Below are positions 45,960-58,798 of a stretch of DNA of 64,000 nucleotides, one piece after another. The DNA lies in the NCBI GenBank assembly GCA_037903475.1, contig JBAJFG010000310.1, positions 124,001-188,000 on the forward strand, written 5' to 3'. The stretch is from Ancylostoma caninum (lineage: Eukaryota > Nematoda > Chromadorea > Rhabditida > Ancylostomatidae). A program made the position numbers and the translations under genes. The first letter of the stretch is position 1. Each line of letters opens with the position of its first letter. The notes beneath the pieces were generated by a model, which was not told the DNA's origin, searched no databases, and worked only from the letters and a program-made list of their open reading frames with translations.

Positions 45960-47079
45960 TGTTTGAACAGGTTAGAACAGGAAGCAGCAATATCGGACGA
46001 GAAAAAGAGAGAGACGACGCTAATGAAAAGTGCGGATGTGCAGACAACCAGAGTGTCACGTTGCCTTGTAGTGCGTACTCGTGGGCTGCCCACTGGAGTG
46101 TTCAGTGTTAAATAAGACTGCAGTAGTTTACTAAACGTTGTACGTGTTCTGCTGTGACGATAATTACGGCGAAAAATTTTGCAGAGCACTTTGTACACAT
46201 GCGCACTAGATCTGTTAATCCAGAAATAGCCGAGGATAGTTCTTTGCAGAGCAGGAAAATCCGACCGGTCACCAGCCACTACGGGCGCCGTGGACATCGC
46301 GCTCCACGGAAAACAGAACCATCCGAACGGCGATTGTGACAGTTGTCTGGTACGAAGCTGCCGGAATTCGCACCTGATCCAATGTTCATTCCCCTCTTCT
46401 GTTTTCTGCGAACATTTTCTTCATTTAGAATTGAGAAAATAAGAAATCTTGCACTGGAAGAGGTGAATTTTTACCTTTTTCCAAGAATAGTCTTGGACAA
46501 CTGAGCCGAATGTTGCGGTGGGGCACGTTTGTTGGAGCAGTTGTCCAAAATCTTTTTTGATCGCACCCCGCCTCCAATCCTTGTGTATATAATTTCTTGG
46601 TTATCCTTTCGTTTACCTCTAGTTCGGTTAGGAAGTTTCCGCCTAGCTGGCTTAAAGCTGGATTCTTCTGATTACTTCTCCACTTTTGTTGTTTGTTATT
46701 TACATCAGCAAATAGTTTTGTTTTGCACTTTGTAAGCTGTTGTTCTGATAAGTGCTTGAAAATCTTCTAGGTATAACATAGTTTCACCTCTGTTTCTGTT
46801 CGTTTAGCATGGACTTATGTTAGTCAAGCCGAATCACTGTGAGGAAATACCACAGGAATCCATGGGGATGAAATTTTATCCTTTTGACTTCCTTGATTTC
46901 AATTCATCCAGCTTTTTTCTTTTCTCTTCATGGACCTAGAGTATAGGAGAAAATGAAGTAAAAATAATATAATAATGTTTGGAAGAATTAGCGCATGCAG
47001 CTTTTTCTGTTTAAATTATGTCATTCTGAATTTGTTGTGTATTGTTTCGTTGTTTTCTTCATCTTGTGAGTAATTTCTA
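45960..47079. other. 5' flank of the eIF5B gene
   Basis: No gene supported; several short frames in multiple phases only. The eIF5B promoter is presumably here, but no motif can be named. Confidence 0.4.
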
Positions 47080-47086
47080 TGTTTAG
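47080..47086 (+). promoter_or_regulatory. probable spliced-leader acceptor of eIF5B
   Basis: TGTTTAG ends 3 nt before the ATG at 47090, a spacing typical of SL trans-splicing in nematodes. A 5' non-coding exon is the alternative. Confidence 0.55.
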
Positions 47087-47089
47087 GAA

Positions 47090-50000
47090 ATGCCGCCAAA
47101 GAAGGGAGGTGGAAAGAAGAATAAAAACGACGAATGGCAAGTTTTCAACCATGTTTGCAGATCCATGCTTGTGTATTTTCCTGTTTTAAATACTGATTTG
47201 CTTACTTCACGCTACCAAGGCGCTTCTGGTAGAAAACAGGAATGCAAAAGACGGTTATTAAAAAATTGGTGAGAACGAAGAACTCACCAATAGGCAATCA
47301 AATTACTGGTGAAACCGAAGACAAGCTTACAAAGAGTTCATGGGCAATCCCGGCAACATTATTATACTTTAAATATGCATTTGTTCTCAAAATCATTCAA
47401 ACCACGGATTGGTTGAACCCTAACAGGGAAGTCCCAGAACCCTGGCATCGTGCAAGCCTTTAATTCCAAGTTTTTTTTTGAGAACAGTAATAACTGAGTA
47501 ACCTTAAGTGTGGTGTTTTTCTCTCCGATATTTTGGACTTTTCTTGGCCTCAGACTTTTGACCTTGCGATTTCGTGCAACACATGAGCTAATTCTTGGTA
47601 CGTACAGATTAGCAGACAAATTGCCACACTGATATCAATTTTATTTTTACTTCCATTCATTGTTAGGGATGACGAGGCCGCCGAACGAAAACTGGCTTCC
47701 CTGATGGCTAAGAAAGAAGAAGAAGAGGTGGATTGGGATGATGAAAGCGACGATGAACCTGCATTGCCCGTGAAACCCGCTGCGGGCAAAAAAGCTGCAT
47801 TCGCTATGCTGGTAGGAAGTTCAGTTCATTTAATCAGTATCTTACAGTACAGTGCTGCTTTAGATGGACGACGATGATGACGATGACGATGCCAAATCCG
47901 ATTCAGACACTGAACGGGTCGAAAAGGTATAATTTGTTTGAGAAATATGAGAGTTGTGCATTTGTGCATAAAAGTGCGATTTCTGCTCTCAGCATCAAGT
48001 ACCTAAGTTCCGGTTTGTTGTCTGTTACGCTTCTATTTACAGTAGGCGGCGATAGAGCTGATCGCATTGCGAACTGGAGCCGACCCAGTCGTGCTCTGCA
48101 GTTGTTATCTTGCACTGCACTAATTGCCAGTCATACCGATATTTAGCGTTCTTTTGTGGTGAAATCATCAAATACAACGAAAGGAAACTACATTTAGCTG
48201 CGGTTAGCTATTACAACAGCAAGTGGCGATTATTTTGCGCTGCGCGGTCGCATGGCCGTCCCCAGAGTTGTGAGATTCATCGACGCTATCCGTAGACAGT
48301 GGTGTTGAGATCCATTTTGTTTTCGACATTTTTTTTCTTGAAATCAACCCCCCCCCCTCCTAGCTATTTTTTTTGTATGAAATGGTTTCGAAAGCATAGG
48401 TCAAAAGATAAAAGTAAGGTAAAGACGCGGTATTGTTAATGAACGCTTCGAATTCCTGCCAAACATTAGCCCTCATCTCCTGTTCACGCTGTTAACATTC
48501 TGTTCATTAGGTAGAGGAGAAGAAACCAGAGAAACAAGAAAAGAAGCCAGAGAAGAAGGTCGAAGCTCCAGCACAAACGAAACAAGACAAGAAGAAGGGT
48601 AAAAAAGGAAAGAAGGTGGGTGTCGATTAATGCGGAATGTTCATTATTTACCCCACGAGAAAAGTTTTTTCTTGGAAGAACTGATCGCCGTTGCACTGGT
48701 TTAGTTTTTCTTTTTTTTTTTCAGGGCAAGCAAGAAGAGGATGACGACTTAGATGCGATTTTGGCTGATTTGGAGCTCAACGACAAAGCTCCTGCTGCAG
48801 GAAAAGGAAAAAAGAAGAGCGGTAAGAAGGATGAACCAGAGCCTGCAGTTGCTGCTGAAGATAGTAAGGAGGCAACACCTGCCTCCGCAGATTCCGCTCC
48901 AGTTGAGGCTTCTCCAGGTATAGCATTGATTATCAGAGACGTTAAAAGATCACAAAGACGGGTACTAGTTCTGGGCTGAAATCCACAAGATTCTCTTGCA
49001 CTTTTTTCTATTTTAGCCCCAGAACCATCTGAAGCGGCTGAAACAGCTGCAGACGATGGCAAGAAGAAAAAGAAGAAGAAGAAGGACAAAAAGAAGGCCG
49101 ATGCAGAGAATGAGGAACAAAAAGAGGAGAAAGCCGAAGGAGAGGTGAGATTTTTCATCCAAGTATTCCATTTCTCAGCACATTCTGCAACACAGGAACC
49201 CAAGGAGCAAGCTGGTGGTGATGCCGACGAAGGTGAAGGTGAGGAAGATGATGCAAGTAAGGATAAGAAGAAGAAAAAGAAGGACAAGAAGAAAGACAAG
49301 AAAAAGGGTGACAAAGAAGAAAAGGACGATGGCAAGGGCAAGAAGAAGAAGCATGTATGTCTCAATTGTTATGGTTTTTCAAAGGCCTTCTTTGCGGTAA
49401 ATAAAGCTTTGTAGCTTTTAGGTTGACATGATCAAAGAACTCTTACGAGCTAAACAAGAAGCTGAGGAAGCTGAACTTCGACGCCAAAAAGAGGAAGAAG
49501 AGCGTTTGGAGGCAATTGCTAGGGCTAAAGAGGAAGAGGTTTGCATAAAATTCAATGCCTAGTGTTTCCTTGTGTAGTATAAGGAAAGGGTTCCAGGAAC
49601 GTATAGCAAAAGAGAAACGAGAAGCTAGAAAAGCCAAGGAGAAAGCAGCAATTGAACGGAAGAAGGCAGAAGGAACCTATTTGACAGCAGCACAACGGGA
49701 GAAGCAGCGTATCGCAGCTGCGAAGTTGGCCGCGGCTGGTTGTGAGTTCATTTTAAAAGTTTAGAAGTCTTCCTATCATTTCCCTATTTTTCGTTCATCT
49801 TTTTTTTTGTTTTCAAGCTTTCTTCGGGTTACAGAGAATAATGGACGCAGATCTCTATTCCGCTTATCTGTCAAAAGCCTCTATTTCAGTAAATAAGCCA
49901 GCTCCTGCGGCCATTAGTGAACAGGTCATCTACGCCAATCTCGACCGACGTGCCAAAAAGAAGCTGCAGGAACAGCGCTTGAAGGAACAGCAGCTAAGGG

Positions 50001-53000
50001 AGCAAAAAGAGAAAGAGGAAGCCGCAGCTAAGCTCGCGAAAGGTTATCCTTTGACTCAGCTACTATTCCTCTTGCATTTTATTGATAGTCTTTCACCTTT
50101 TCCGTGTTTTTTTTTTCATTTTCTGGGGTTTTTGAATGAGTTCTGAATCATCTTTTATCCAGAGGCGGAAACTCCACCACCATCGAAAGAGGAAACCCCG
50201 GAGTCGAAGTCACCGACTCCTGCAGAAGTTCGTCTCTTTTTTTTTTAAATGAATGCCATTGCTTTTCCGTGCGCTGTACATACTTCCATTTCAGCAAGAA
50301 CCACTCGATGATTGGGAGTTGGCTGAAGAAGAACCCGAAGTAATTTCTGAGCCGACGAAGAAGGAAACGAAACCAGCACCTCGGGCTGTAACTATTTCTT
50401 CCGAGGAAAAAAGTGTTGCGGTATAAAATTGACCTTTTTCCCGATTCGTTTACATGCTTTTGTTGAACGAGAGCTCTAGGCCAAATCTGAAGAGTCCGAG
50501 GAGGAATCGTCCGAAGAGGAGAGCGAATCAGATGAGGAAAGTGAGAGCGAAGAGGAGTCGTCTAGTGAGGATGAGTCTCCAAAGGCGAAGATCACGAAGG
50601 AGGAGCAGATGGAGTTGGTTCGACAGAGGCTAGCCGTGCGTTTCCGTTGCTTTTGTTGTATTTACTGGTTATTTTTTTATGAGAGGCGGATTTTCTTTTG
50701 TTTTAAGAAGAGGCGTGAATTGGCCGAATCCAAAAGGTCAACGGACAATCTCCGTGCGCCTGTCATTTGTGTTCTTGGCCATGTCGATACAGGAAAGACG
50801 AAGATGCTGGATACTGTGAGTTTTCAACCTTGCAATAACTACATTTAAAATAGAAATGAAATTAGTCTGGATAACATGGTCGTCGTTCGTATTAGAGTTT
50901 TTCAAGATGTTTAAGTATGAAATTAGAGGAAATTTATGTAAGGGACGTTTTTTTTTTTTCAAAATGAACGTTAATAGTTGTGCTCTCTTTGTCGTCCGAA
51001 TGTTTCGTAACACTAGCACTTGTACTCCAAAGTTTTTTTTTCCTTTTAGATTCGTAGAACTAATGTGCAGGATGGTGAGGCTGGTGGTATTACGCAACAA
51101 ATCGGTGCCACACAGGTTCGTGGGAACGACCGCTCAGTTTCATGCCTTGATAATGACCACAATTTTCCTTCTTAGGTGCCAGCTGATGCGATCAAGGAGC
51201 GTTGCAAGCAAGTCCGTGACTTCAGCCCTGATTCAGTCAAAATTCCTGGCTTCTTGATCATTGACACACCTGGTCACGAAAGTTTTTCGTGAGTTCTAAA
51301 CATTGTACGGGGGACTAGGCAATTGTTCATTAAACTTTGACACCCGTTTCTTGAAAACCGTTTGGTTTTGTCTTCAGCAACTTGCGATCTCGTGGGTCGT
51401 CTTTGTGTGATTTTGCGATCCTCGTCGTGGACATTATGCACGGTCTTGAGCCGCAAACGATAGAGTCGCTGAAACTGTTACTAAAAAGGAAAACACCATT
51501 TGTAATCGCTCTTAATAAGGTACACCATTTTTTTTTCTTATAATTAAATGATTCTGGAGATTTCTAAGTCATTCTATGCACGAATTATTTAGTTCAGATA
51601 ATACTCCCCAACTTAAGGTGGCCATAACCGTTATATTGCCCTCCTAAAATGACTTTTATTCTTAAATTTACAGTTTTGTTCATTTTTTGTACCTTTGATT
51701 TTACTTTTGCTCTAACTATAATTTTTAACTTGCGTCTAATTCAGATTGATCGCCTCTACGGGTATGAATCAAATCCACGGAAGGACGTTTATCAACACTT
51801 GAAATCTCAGCCACAAAACACACAACTCGAGTTCAAAGAGCGCTATGAGAAGATCGTTGGAGAATTTGCTGAACAGGTTTGGGGTTCTCTCTATTTGGAA
51901 GTCTTAAATTTGAATTGTTTGTTGCGATTTTCAATATTTTGCAGGCTGTTAATGTGTGCTTGTCGAACCAAAATAAAGATGTCGATGAGTACGTTAGTAT
52001 GGTGCCAACATCCGCGTTTTTGGGAGATGGGATAGGTTTGCAGCGCAAAATTCTACCACCCTTTAGTGAATTTCCTTCAAAATAGCTTTTTTAAAGGAAA
52101 TTTGATGGCGTATATTGTTGCGACCACGCAGAAGTATCACGCCAAAAAATTGTCGTTCTGCGATGAGCTTGATGCCACCGTCATGGAAGTGAAGGCCATT
52201 CCTGGACTCGGTACGACGATTGACGTCATCCTCGTGAATGGGCGGCTGAGGGTTGGAGATATCATTGTGATCACCGGCACGGATGGCGCTATAATGACAC
52301 CGATCAGGGAGCTCCTGATGCCGCAACCATTGAAAGAACTTCGCGTGAAGGTTGGTTTAGTTTGGTAATGTGGCCCTTAAGTGCATTCATTTATTCAATC
52401 GCCTTTCGAGGGCTAAACTGAAAACATCAACCAGAAACTAGTAATTATCTAGCGTCGATGTCATTCTTAGAAACTTTAGCCTCACCAGGTGACAAGTATG
52501 CGGAAGTTTTTGATGGTTTGTTTATTCATTTGGAGACATGGACTCATGTTCTACATGTATATTGACAGTACCATACCAATGATTAAATGACTGTTTCATT
52601 TCTATCAGCTTTGATATGTTATACCCAGTGGCGGACGCAGAAAGTGGGCGGGAGGGGGGGCGTGGGAAGAAAAGTGGGGTCTCCGCCGTTTTGGGGACCC
52701 AGACGGAAAATAAAATTAATAATAATATTAATTATAATAATAAACAATAAATAAAAAATATATTAAAAATAATAATAAAAATAAACAATTAAAAATAAAG
52801 TAACACAAGGTTTTTATTTGTATTGTAATTTCGAAAATTTGGCGACCCATTCTCGGGGGGGGGGGGGCGCCCCCCCCGGCCCCCCCCCCTGCGTCCGCCA
52901 CTGGTTATACCCGATATTTTTAGAACGAATATGGACATTACAAAGAGATACAAGGTGCTCAAGGAGTAAAAGTACTGGCTAAAGGACTTGAGAAAGCGTT

Positions 53001-55690
53001 GGCTGGTCTCCCATTATTCGTTGCTCACAAGGAGGATGAGATTGACTTGTTGAAGTAATTTTTCCTTTGGATCGTTGCTAACCAATTCTTCATATCTTTT
53101 TTTTAAATTTCAGGCAAGAAGCCGAAGCACAACTGAGTCGAGCCCTTATGTCAATTAAGAAGAAACCTGAGGGAGTATATGTACAAGCCAGCACGCTAGG
53201 TTCATTGGAAGCGTTGTTGGAATTTTTGAAGACGCAAAAGATTCCAGTGAGTTATGCATGTTTGTTTATGTTTAAAATATAATATGTTTAGATATGCATA
53301 TGGTCTGTCCCAAAATATTTGGCGAATTGTACGGTAGGGCCTACTCCATACTTTTGTTTGAAGCATGCTATCACAACATCCTTCACTTGTGTCCCGCCGC
53401 TCTTCGTTTGCCGAGCCGCGACGCTTTGGAGCCGCGCACGCAATCCGCCAATCATTTCGAAAGAAACTGTGCTGTGAACGTCGACGAAGCTAGTGGATTT
53501 GTGGAATTCCCAAAGCCGCTCGACCGTGCCTTGTGCTGCGTTGATGACTGTTCGTAGCGATGTTTAGTATATTTCATGTGTTTAATGGTTGTATGCAAAA
53601 AAAAACCCTAGATATTGCTATTATCAGTGTTTATAACAGAGCAACGTAGCGCTTCGGGTGTGCGGTCGAGCTGGTGTGTGCTTTCAGGTCCAGAAATTCC
53701 TTAGCTTCCTAACTATCTTTGTTTCGAAAGACTTCTTTACATTCTTATAAACAAGGTTGTGCTTAAGTAAAAGCCGAAGTATTGGAAATCCGAAGTAGAA
53801 ATATAGGAGACTCAACTACATATTTGCTCAACTCCCCTAATGTTTTCTTGTAATTGCCCCATTTCTAGTATTCGAACGTCAACATTGGCCCAGTTCACAA
53901 GAAAGATGTTCAGAAAGCAGCTGCTATGCTGGAGCATAAGCCAGAGTGAGAACCTATATTCCTTTACTACTTCTTAATTAAAAGTTGAAGTCATTGTATT
54001 TAAAGATTTGCCTGTATCCTTGCGTTTGACGTGAGAGTGGAACGAGACGCACAACTTTTTGCTGACCAGGAGAAGGTAAAAATCTTCCAGGCGGACATCA
54101 TTTATCACTTAGAGGACAACTTCCTCAAATACAGGTAACCGAGATTTGTTTTGATCTACGGCTGCATTTTTGTACATCGATGCACCAATGAGGTCGGTTT
54201 TTCAGGGAGGAACTAAGGCTAAAAGCTCGAAGAGAGAACGAGCACCTGGCCATCTTCCCATGCAAACTTCGTATTCTACCTCAACACGTTTTTAACGCCA
54301 GGAATCCCATTGTCTGTGGAGTTAGCGTTGAAGCAGGGCAGCTCAAACGAGGCACTCCTATATGTGTGCCCAGTAAGGATGTAAGTTTTAAAACTCTCAC
54401 CTTATGCGTCCTCACCAATCAATACTTGTTCTGTTTTAGTGCATCTTTTTGGGAGCTGTGGCATCGATTGAGAGGAATCATGAAGAGGTGCAACTGGCAA
54501 AGGCAGGTGATGAGGTAAGCAAAATCATGCACGAGTATTTCATGTAGTTATCTACTTTATTTTTACTTGTTTACTACCAAGTACCTGGGGGTTCTCTTAC
54601 ATCATATTTTTCTTGTTTATTTTGTATCGAGAGATAATACATCAAGCTGTTAGCGTGATATCTACTGTCTGTTTCTAAACGAGTGATCGAGGGTAAACAC
54701 AGTAACCAAAAATTCCTCAATAAGTCGTCACATTGATTTTTACTAGCTGGTTACCCATTCTCTAACCTCTTGCAAGAGCTTTATTTCATAGTGGATTTAA
54801 TCATTTGCCGCATTGTTGAATCTGATTGAGTGGCTGTGATGTTCTTGTGTTTTCACGGCATGTTCACGGAAGGAGTAACAGCCTAAAATAGAAATAATTT
54901 TCAGCTGAAAGTAACTCTGTTTCATTTACAGGTTTGCATAAAGATTGAAAACACTACTGGAGAAGCACCAAAGTTATACGGTCGACATTTTAACCATGAA
55001 GACGCACTAGTCAGTAGGGTGAGTATTCTGTTTTGTCCGAGGTCATATTTATGCGTACGTTATCGTTCTGTGTCAACATCCTCACGTAATCTGTGAGTCT
55101 TCAAAGCGAGTTGCGTTGCAATAAAGAAGAAGGGCTGGTTGAAGTTTTACAACTACACAAATGCTAGAAATCGCGTAAGCTATAGTTTTATTTAGGAAAG
55201 TTTAACAATCATTCCATTGTAACAAGGTTTCCTAATGGTATGCTCTTCTTCTTTTTCTTTTGGATTTAAATTCTCATTCATTTACTGCTCATGTTTCTAG
55301 CCTTTTCCTTGTTATGAAATTTGGACCACTACTGAGAAACAGATTCACGGTTCCACGTTCCAGTTGTGAAGACGAACATCAAGGACTGAATTCTTCGAAA
55401 TCTTTATGATTGTCAGTTCCCCGTTTCAGGACCTTTCATGGCAGCTGGCCCTTTTTAATTTCAACCATGAACATGTTTCTGTACTTTTCGTATCTATGAA
55501 GAGCAAAGCAAGGCTTGAAGCTATATTAGGAATCATCTCCAAATTCGTTGCGTTTAGTTCTTGTCTGAATCTCCATTTGCAGATTACTCGCGATTCGATT
55601 GATGCATGCAAAACCTACTTCCGAGACGATCTGAGCCGCGCAGATTGGCAACTGGTGGTAGAACTGAAACGCCTTCTAGATATACTCTAA
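47090..55690 (+). CDS. iffb-1: translation initiation factor eIF5B
   Basis: Twenty-eight exons keep one frame to about 1,140 residues: 47090-47136, 47667-47811, 47864-47926, 48511-48615, 48725-48917, 49017-49144, 49196-49354, 49422-49538, 49597-49741, 49890-50042, 50163-50227, 50295-50420, 50480-50635, 50708-50815, 51050-51115, 51176-51288, 51378-51519, 51745-51876, 51945-52035, 52097-52350, 52924-53054, 53114-53246, 53869-53945, 54006-54134, 54206-54380, 54440-54514, 54932-55018, 55583-55690. The first ~530 residues are Lys/Glu-rich and low complexity. The GTPase domain starts at about 550 with GHVDTGKT, then [22 protein letters not shown] across an exon junction, and SAFLGDG. Domains II-IV follow ([36 protein letters not shown] near the end). 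eIF5B is the cytosolic GTPase that drives ribosomal subunit joining. The first intron uses a GC donor (G|GCAAGT), required for NDEWDDEAA. Length fits the family. Confidence 0.95.
52626..52902. mobile_element. hAT-type MITE in an eIF5B intron
   Basis: 277 bp with ends CAGTGGCGGACGCAG and CTGCGTCCGCCACTG and a perfect 8-bp duplication GTTATACC (52618-52625, 52903-52910). Its end lies 21 nt before the eIF5B exon at 52924. Nearly identical to 62815-63101, so recent. Confidence 0.92.
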
Positions 55691-56355
55691 TTTCGCTTTA
55701 TTGTCATTGCTAATATTAATTAAAGAACTCCTTAAAAAACTCGTTCTAGCTGTCTTTGGATCATTTCTAGTTTGTTTTTTGGGTAGTTGCTCCGGATGGG
55801 CATTCTTCACAGCGGTGGCTGTTCTTTTGTTCGTTTCATCCTGGTTGGCTCGCCATTCTTCGAGCGATACTGGCGTTTTCTTCTGCTCCCGGTTGAATGA
55901 TTGTTGCTTATGTTGTTTCATTCATATCTTTCCATTTGCATCGTTGGTGGGTGCCTCCTGTGGTATATTGTGCTTATCATTTCTAGTTTTAGTGGTATTT
56001 CTGGTGTTCTATCAGATGACCTTATACGATTTCTATCCCCCAATCGTCAGTGCACCCGTTGTTCTTTGCTTTCTGTTCTGCAGCGGAACTTGTTGACGAG
56101 TAAATTATTACGGATACTTGTCTCTATACTAATTCTGTGCGAGTAAGAAAATACATAGTAGAACCTGTGCCTTCTGTTGTGGACAGCTCTCGGTAATCAT
56201 CGTGAGTATCCGTAGCGGTAGTCGTACACTTGAAGCTTGAACTTGAAGGTATGGGTGGAAACGACTTCCCACTTCTAAGACTTCCCAAGCCAGATCTTCT
56301 CTCCGGAGAGGTTCTGTCAGGAGTTTGGGGGTTCTGTACAGGCTTTATTGATTGC
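55676..56355 (-). CDS. possible convergent gene, unassigned
   Basis: Two protein-like minus-strand stretches. The first, 56355-56124, reads a Ser/Pro/Thr-rich sequence (VQSIKPVQNPQTPDRTSPE, later KSFPPIPSSSS) and is preceded by TGTAG at 56358. The second, 55921-55676, reads a hydrophilic sequence (KKTPVSLEEWRANQDE) to a stop 14 nt inside the end of eIF5B. The plus-strand frame over the second is very hydrophobic and less likely. I could not find a junction that joins the two in frame. Family unknown. Confidence 0.35.
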
Positions 56356-56634
56356 ACACTTCTACAGCCTAGTCACTCGTTGAAAGCAGAGTCCTAGCAT
56401 TGTAATCTCGAGTTGAGATCCGCAAATCTGCTATAGATGTGGTCGGCAGTGGTGAACAAAAGCTGGTTTTCCCCTGCTCCAGGGTAGCGTTAAACCACAC
56501 ATTCCAGCTTTCAGCATACACTGTCCGAAAAAATGTGCATGAACATCCGCTTTCGAAAGGACAGAGGATTTACTGTCAAATTCTGTAGTCTTTCCAAGCC
56601 AGGCGCCCACGATTCTCAGCACGTTGAATCTACT

Positions 56635-56783
56635 GTACTTCAAACGTACGTAGACAAGAGTCGAGATCGCGGTGCGGCTCTCATGGACAGAGACGTAGGC
56701 GCACACTATGCTGAGCTCCCGTGACTCTGCCCAAGAGAGCCGCGCCGCGGTCCTGACTCTTGACTGTGTCCGTTTGGAGTTCT
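56635..56783. mobile_element. foldback MITE with GGAACTCC-type ends, copy 2
   Basis: Left arm TACTTCAAACG, then AGACAAGAGTCGAGATCGCG and GTGCGGCTCT. Right arm AGAGCCGCGCCGCGGTCCTG, then ACTCTTGACTGTGTCCGTTTGG. Relative of 4011-4186. The left end is the more decayed. Confidence 0.6.
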
Positions 56784-56856
56784 CTGTAACTCACCTGTGC
56801 ATAAGGTACTGGGCCAGCCACGCATCTCCTACGCACGGCGCGAGAGATCCCTGGAC

Positions 56857-57064
56857 GGCTGGGGGATGTATATTTCCTACGATGAGTAAAGGTTAAGAAA
56901 GGGTTCACGCTCCCACTTCAGCTAACAGCCGAACAACAATTGATCAAGCACTTTTTCGTCCAAGTATTGCTCTGGATCAACTGCTGCTCGACTAATAGTC
57001 GACTTGGAGCGTGAACTCCTTTCAGAATCCTGTACATCCGCGTTGGGGATGTACATTCCCAGCC
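56857..57064. repeat. 208-bp foldback
   Basis: Left GGCTGGGGGATGTATATTTCC, then AAGGGTTCACGCTCC, pairs imperfectly with right GGAGCGTGAACTCCTTTCAG and GGGGATGTACATTCCCAGCC. No coding function is likely. The 175-codon plus-strand ORF that starts inside it continues to 57538 and ends in a protein-like stretch (ELEARVDHIRSLAPENIRK), possibly an exon I could not place. Confidence 0.5.
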
Positions 57065-57706
57065 ACCAAAAAGTTCCTCGCTTCGTACATGTGCACGAGA
57101 TTTGTGTGTAACAGGGCACCTCACGTAGAGGTAGGAGGTACAAAATGGATTTCATATGTGGAGGATCATGGGAACCCCAACTGGGATGGCTGCGATTCGC
57201 ACTCCCTGTTCGCCGGTCGTACAGCCACTTGTTGCTGGCGTACAAATGATCGTAGCGTACAAATGAAGCATACTTCGCGTTATTTTCCCTGCTTTCACCC
57301 TCTTGGAGTTTTTTCTTTTGCTCCCGAGCATCATGAATATCATGGGTCGATGATGAATTTCAACACACTGTTCTTTACACGTCCATGTGTTCAAGGTGCT
57401 TCCCAGGAATCCTGCATGAAATTTCTATTGAGGAACATAGAACGTTCACAACTATATACAAACATAGAATTAGAGGCAAGAGTAGATCACATACGGTCAT
57501 TAGCACCAGAAAATATCAGAAAGGTACTGCGGAAATAGCTGAGGAACCGGGAAATGTTACACATATGTGCACTTCGAGAGATGTGTAATAGCTTCCTAGG
57601 AAGCAGAAGGCAAACCATAGATATGCCATAACGGTAAAGCTACCTCTAGGTCTACTTTTCTCAACACCTGAGCACTAAAATAAACAAATACTGCACAAAA
57701 ACTAGC

Positions 57707-58798
57707 TTAGATGATCACAGTTTCAAATCCACAATCATCACAATAAAGTCCTAGTCGGCCGTTATGCTGCACGGCTCGAGGTTGAGTCCCACATTCAGTT
57801 GCCTCATGGGTTAGGAAACCCTCTGATAATAACCTTCTCAGCTCAGATTGTGTTGGCGGCGGTGAATTGTTGTTGAAGTCATGGTGAAAACGACAATTCT
57901 GGAAGGGGTGCAACAGTAAAAATAAAAGTAAATATTGAGCTGTTCATATAGTCCTCGGGAGCACAGCACCTAGCTTCACCCTAGCCCCAATGACTCCGTT
58001 TTCGATACGTATTGATTGTGGCCCAAGATTGGTGGGCTGCCCACAATAGGAATCGAGAATGAAGTCTCTCGGACGGCGACGATTCTAGACGCCATACCCC
58101 TTGTGGGCCACACCGGCAGACTGATATAATCTGCCATTAACACTACAAGTAGAAAATTACTATAGTTGCAGATTACTGTAAGATGTAGTTGTTTTTATTT
58201 CCATCACTTTCAATAAACCTACCTTGCATGTGGCCGACTGTTGGTCAACAGTCAAAGGTGAACGCATGCAGGATGGACAGTACACTGGTGGATTCAAGAA
58301 CTCCTCTACATCAGCCGCTAACCGCTCCTCCTCAATTTTCTGTATATCTTCGAACTCTAAACGCAAGGAAGTGAACAATTTCTGGATAGAACATATGTAT
58401 GTGTTGTACTCACGTTCTTCGATAAGTGCCTTAGTGATTGTCTCGTAAAGCTCCAATAAGGCATCTTGATCAAAGTCAGAAAAATCCGATTTCATCTCAT
58501 TATTCACCTTAACAGAAGTATTTTTATGCACGGAAAATGCAGCTAATATCAGTAAAGGTACCGTTTCCCGTACAACGCATTCGAGGTCCCGACGAGAATC
58601 GAACTGGTTCATTCTCTTCTCTCTTATTTTTTCGGCACACCGCTGGAATAGCAAATACGAAAATTTCAGCGACAATTACCTTAAACAACAAAAACCCACA
58701 CAAAGTCTAAAACACACCTTTCTTAGTGCATCACGAAGCGCAGGACCTCGACCGGTGTTTTTGTAGAGATGCATTCGATTCGAAGTCACTGCCGACAT
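57707..58798 (-). CDS. RPAIN: RPA-interacting protein (RPAIN-like)
   Basis: Five exon blocks keep one frame to about 193 residues: 58798-58718, 58642-58562, 58507-58414, 58356-58223, 57898-57707. The N-terminus (RMHLYKNTGRGPALRDALRK, then RCAEKIREKRMNQFD) is a basic helix like the RPA/importin-binding region. An acidic helical middle follows. The C-terminal zinc-binding region shows CPSC, C..C (TCKNC), His residues and YCDDCGFETVII, matching RPAIN in order and spacing. Human RPAIN carries replication protein A into the nucleus. The 54-nt segment 58561-58508 has splice borders but no stop and a length divisible by three, so it may be retained. Confidence 0.72.

Noticed and set aside
48721..49365. 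214-codon minus-strand ORF rich in Ser/Phe
   Set aside because: It is the antisense of Lys/Glu-rich eIF5B exons.
57011..57538. 175-codon ORF as a gene
   Set aside because: It starts within a foldback and overlaps minus frames of similar length. Only its last ~35 codons look protein-like, with no splice model.
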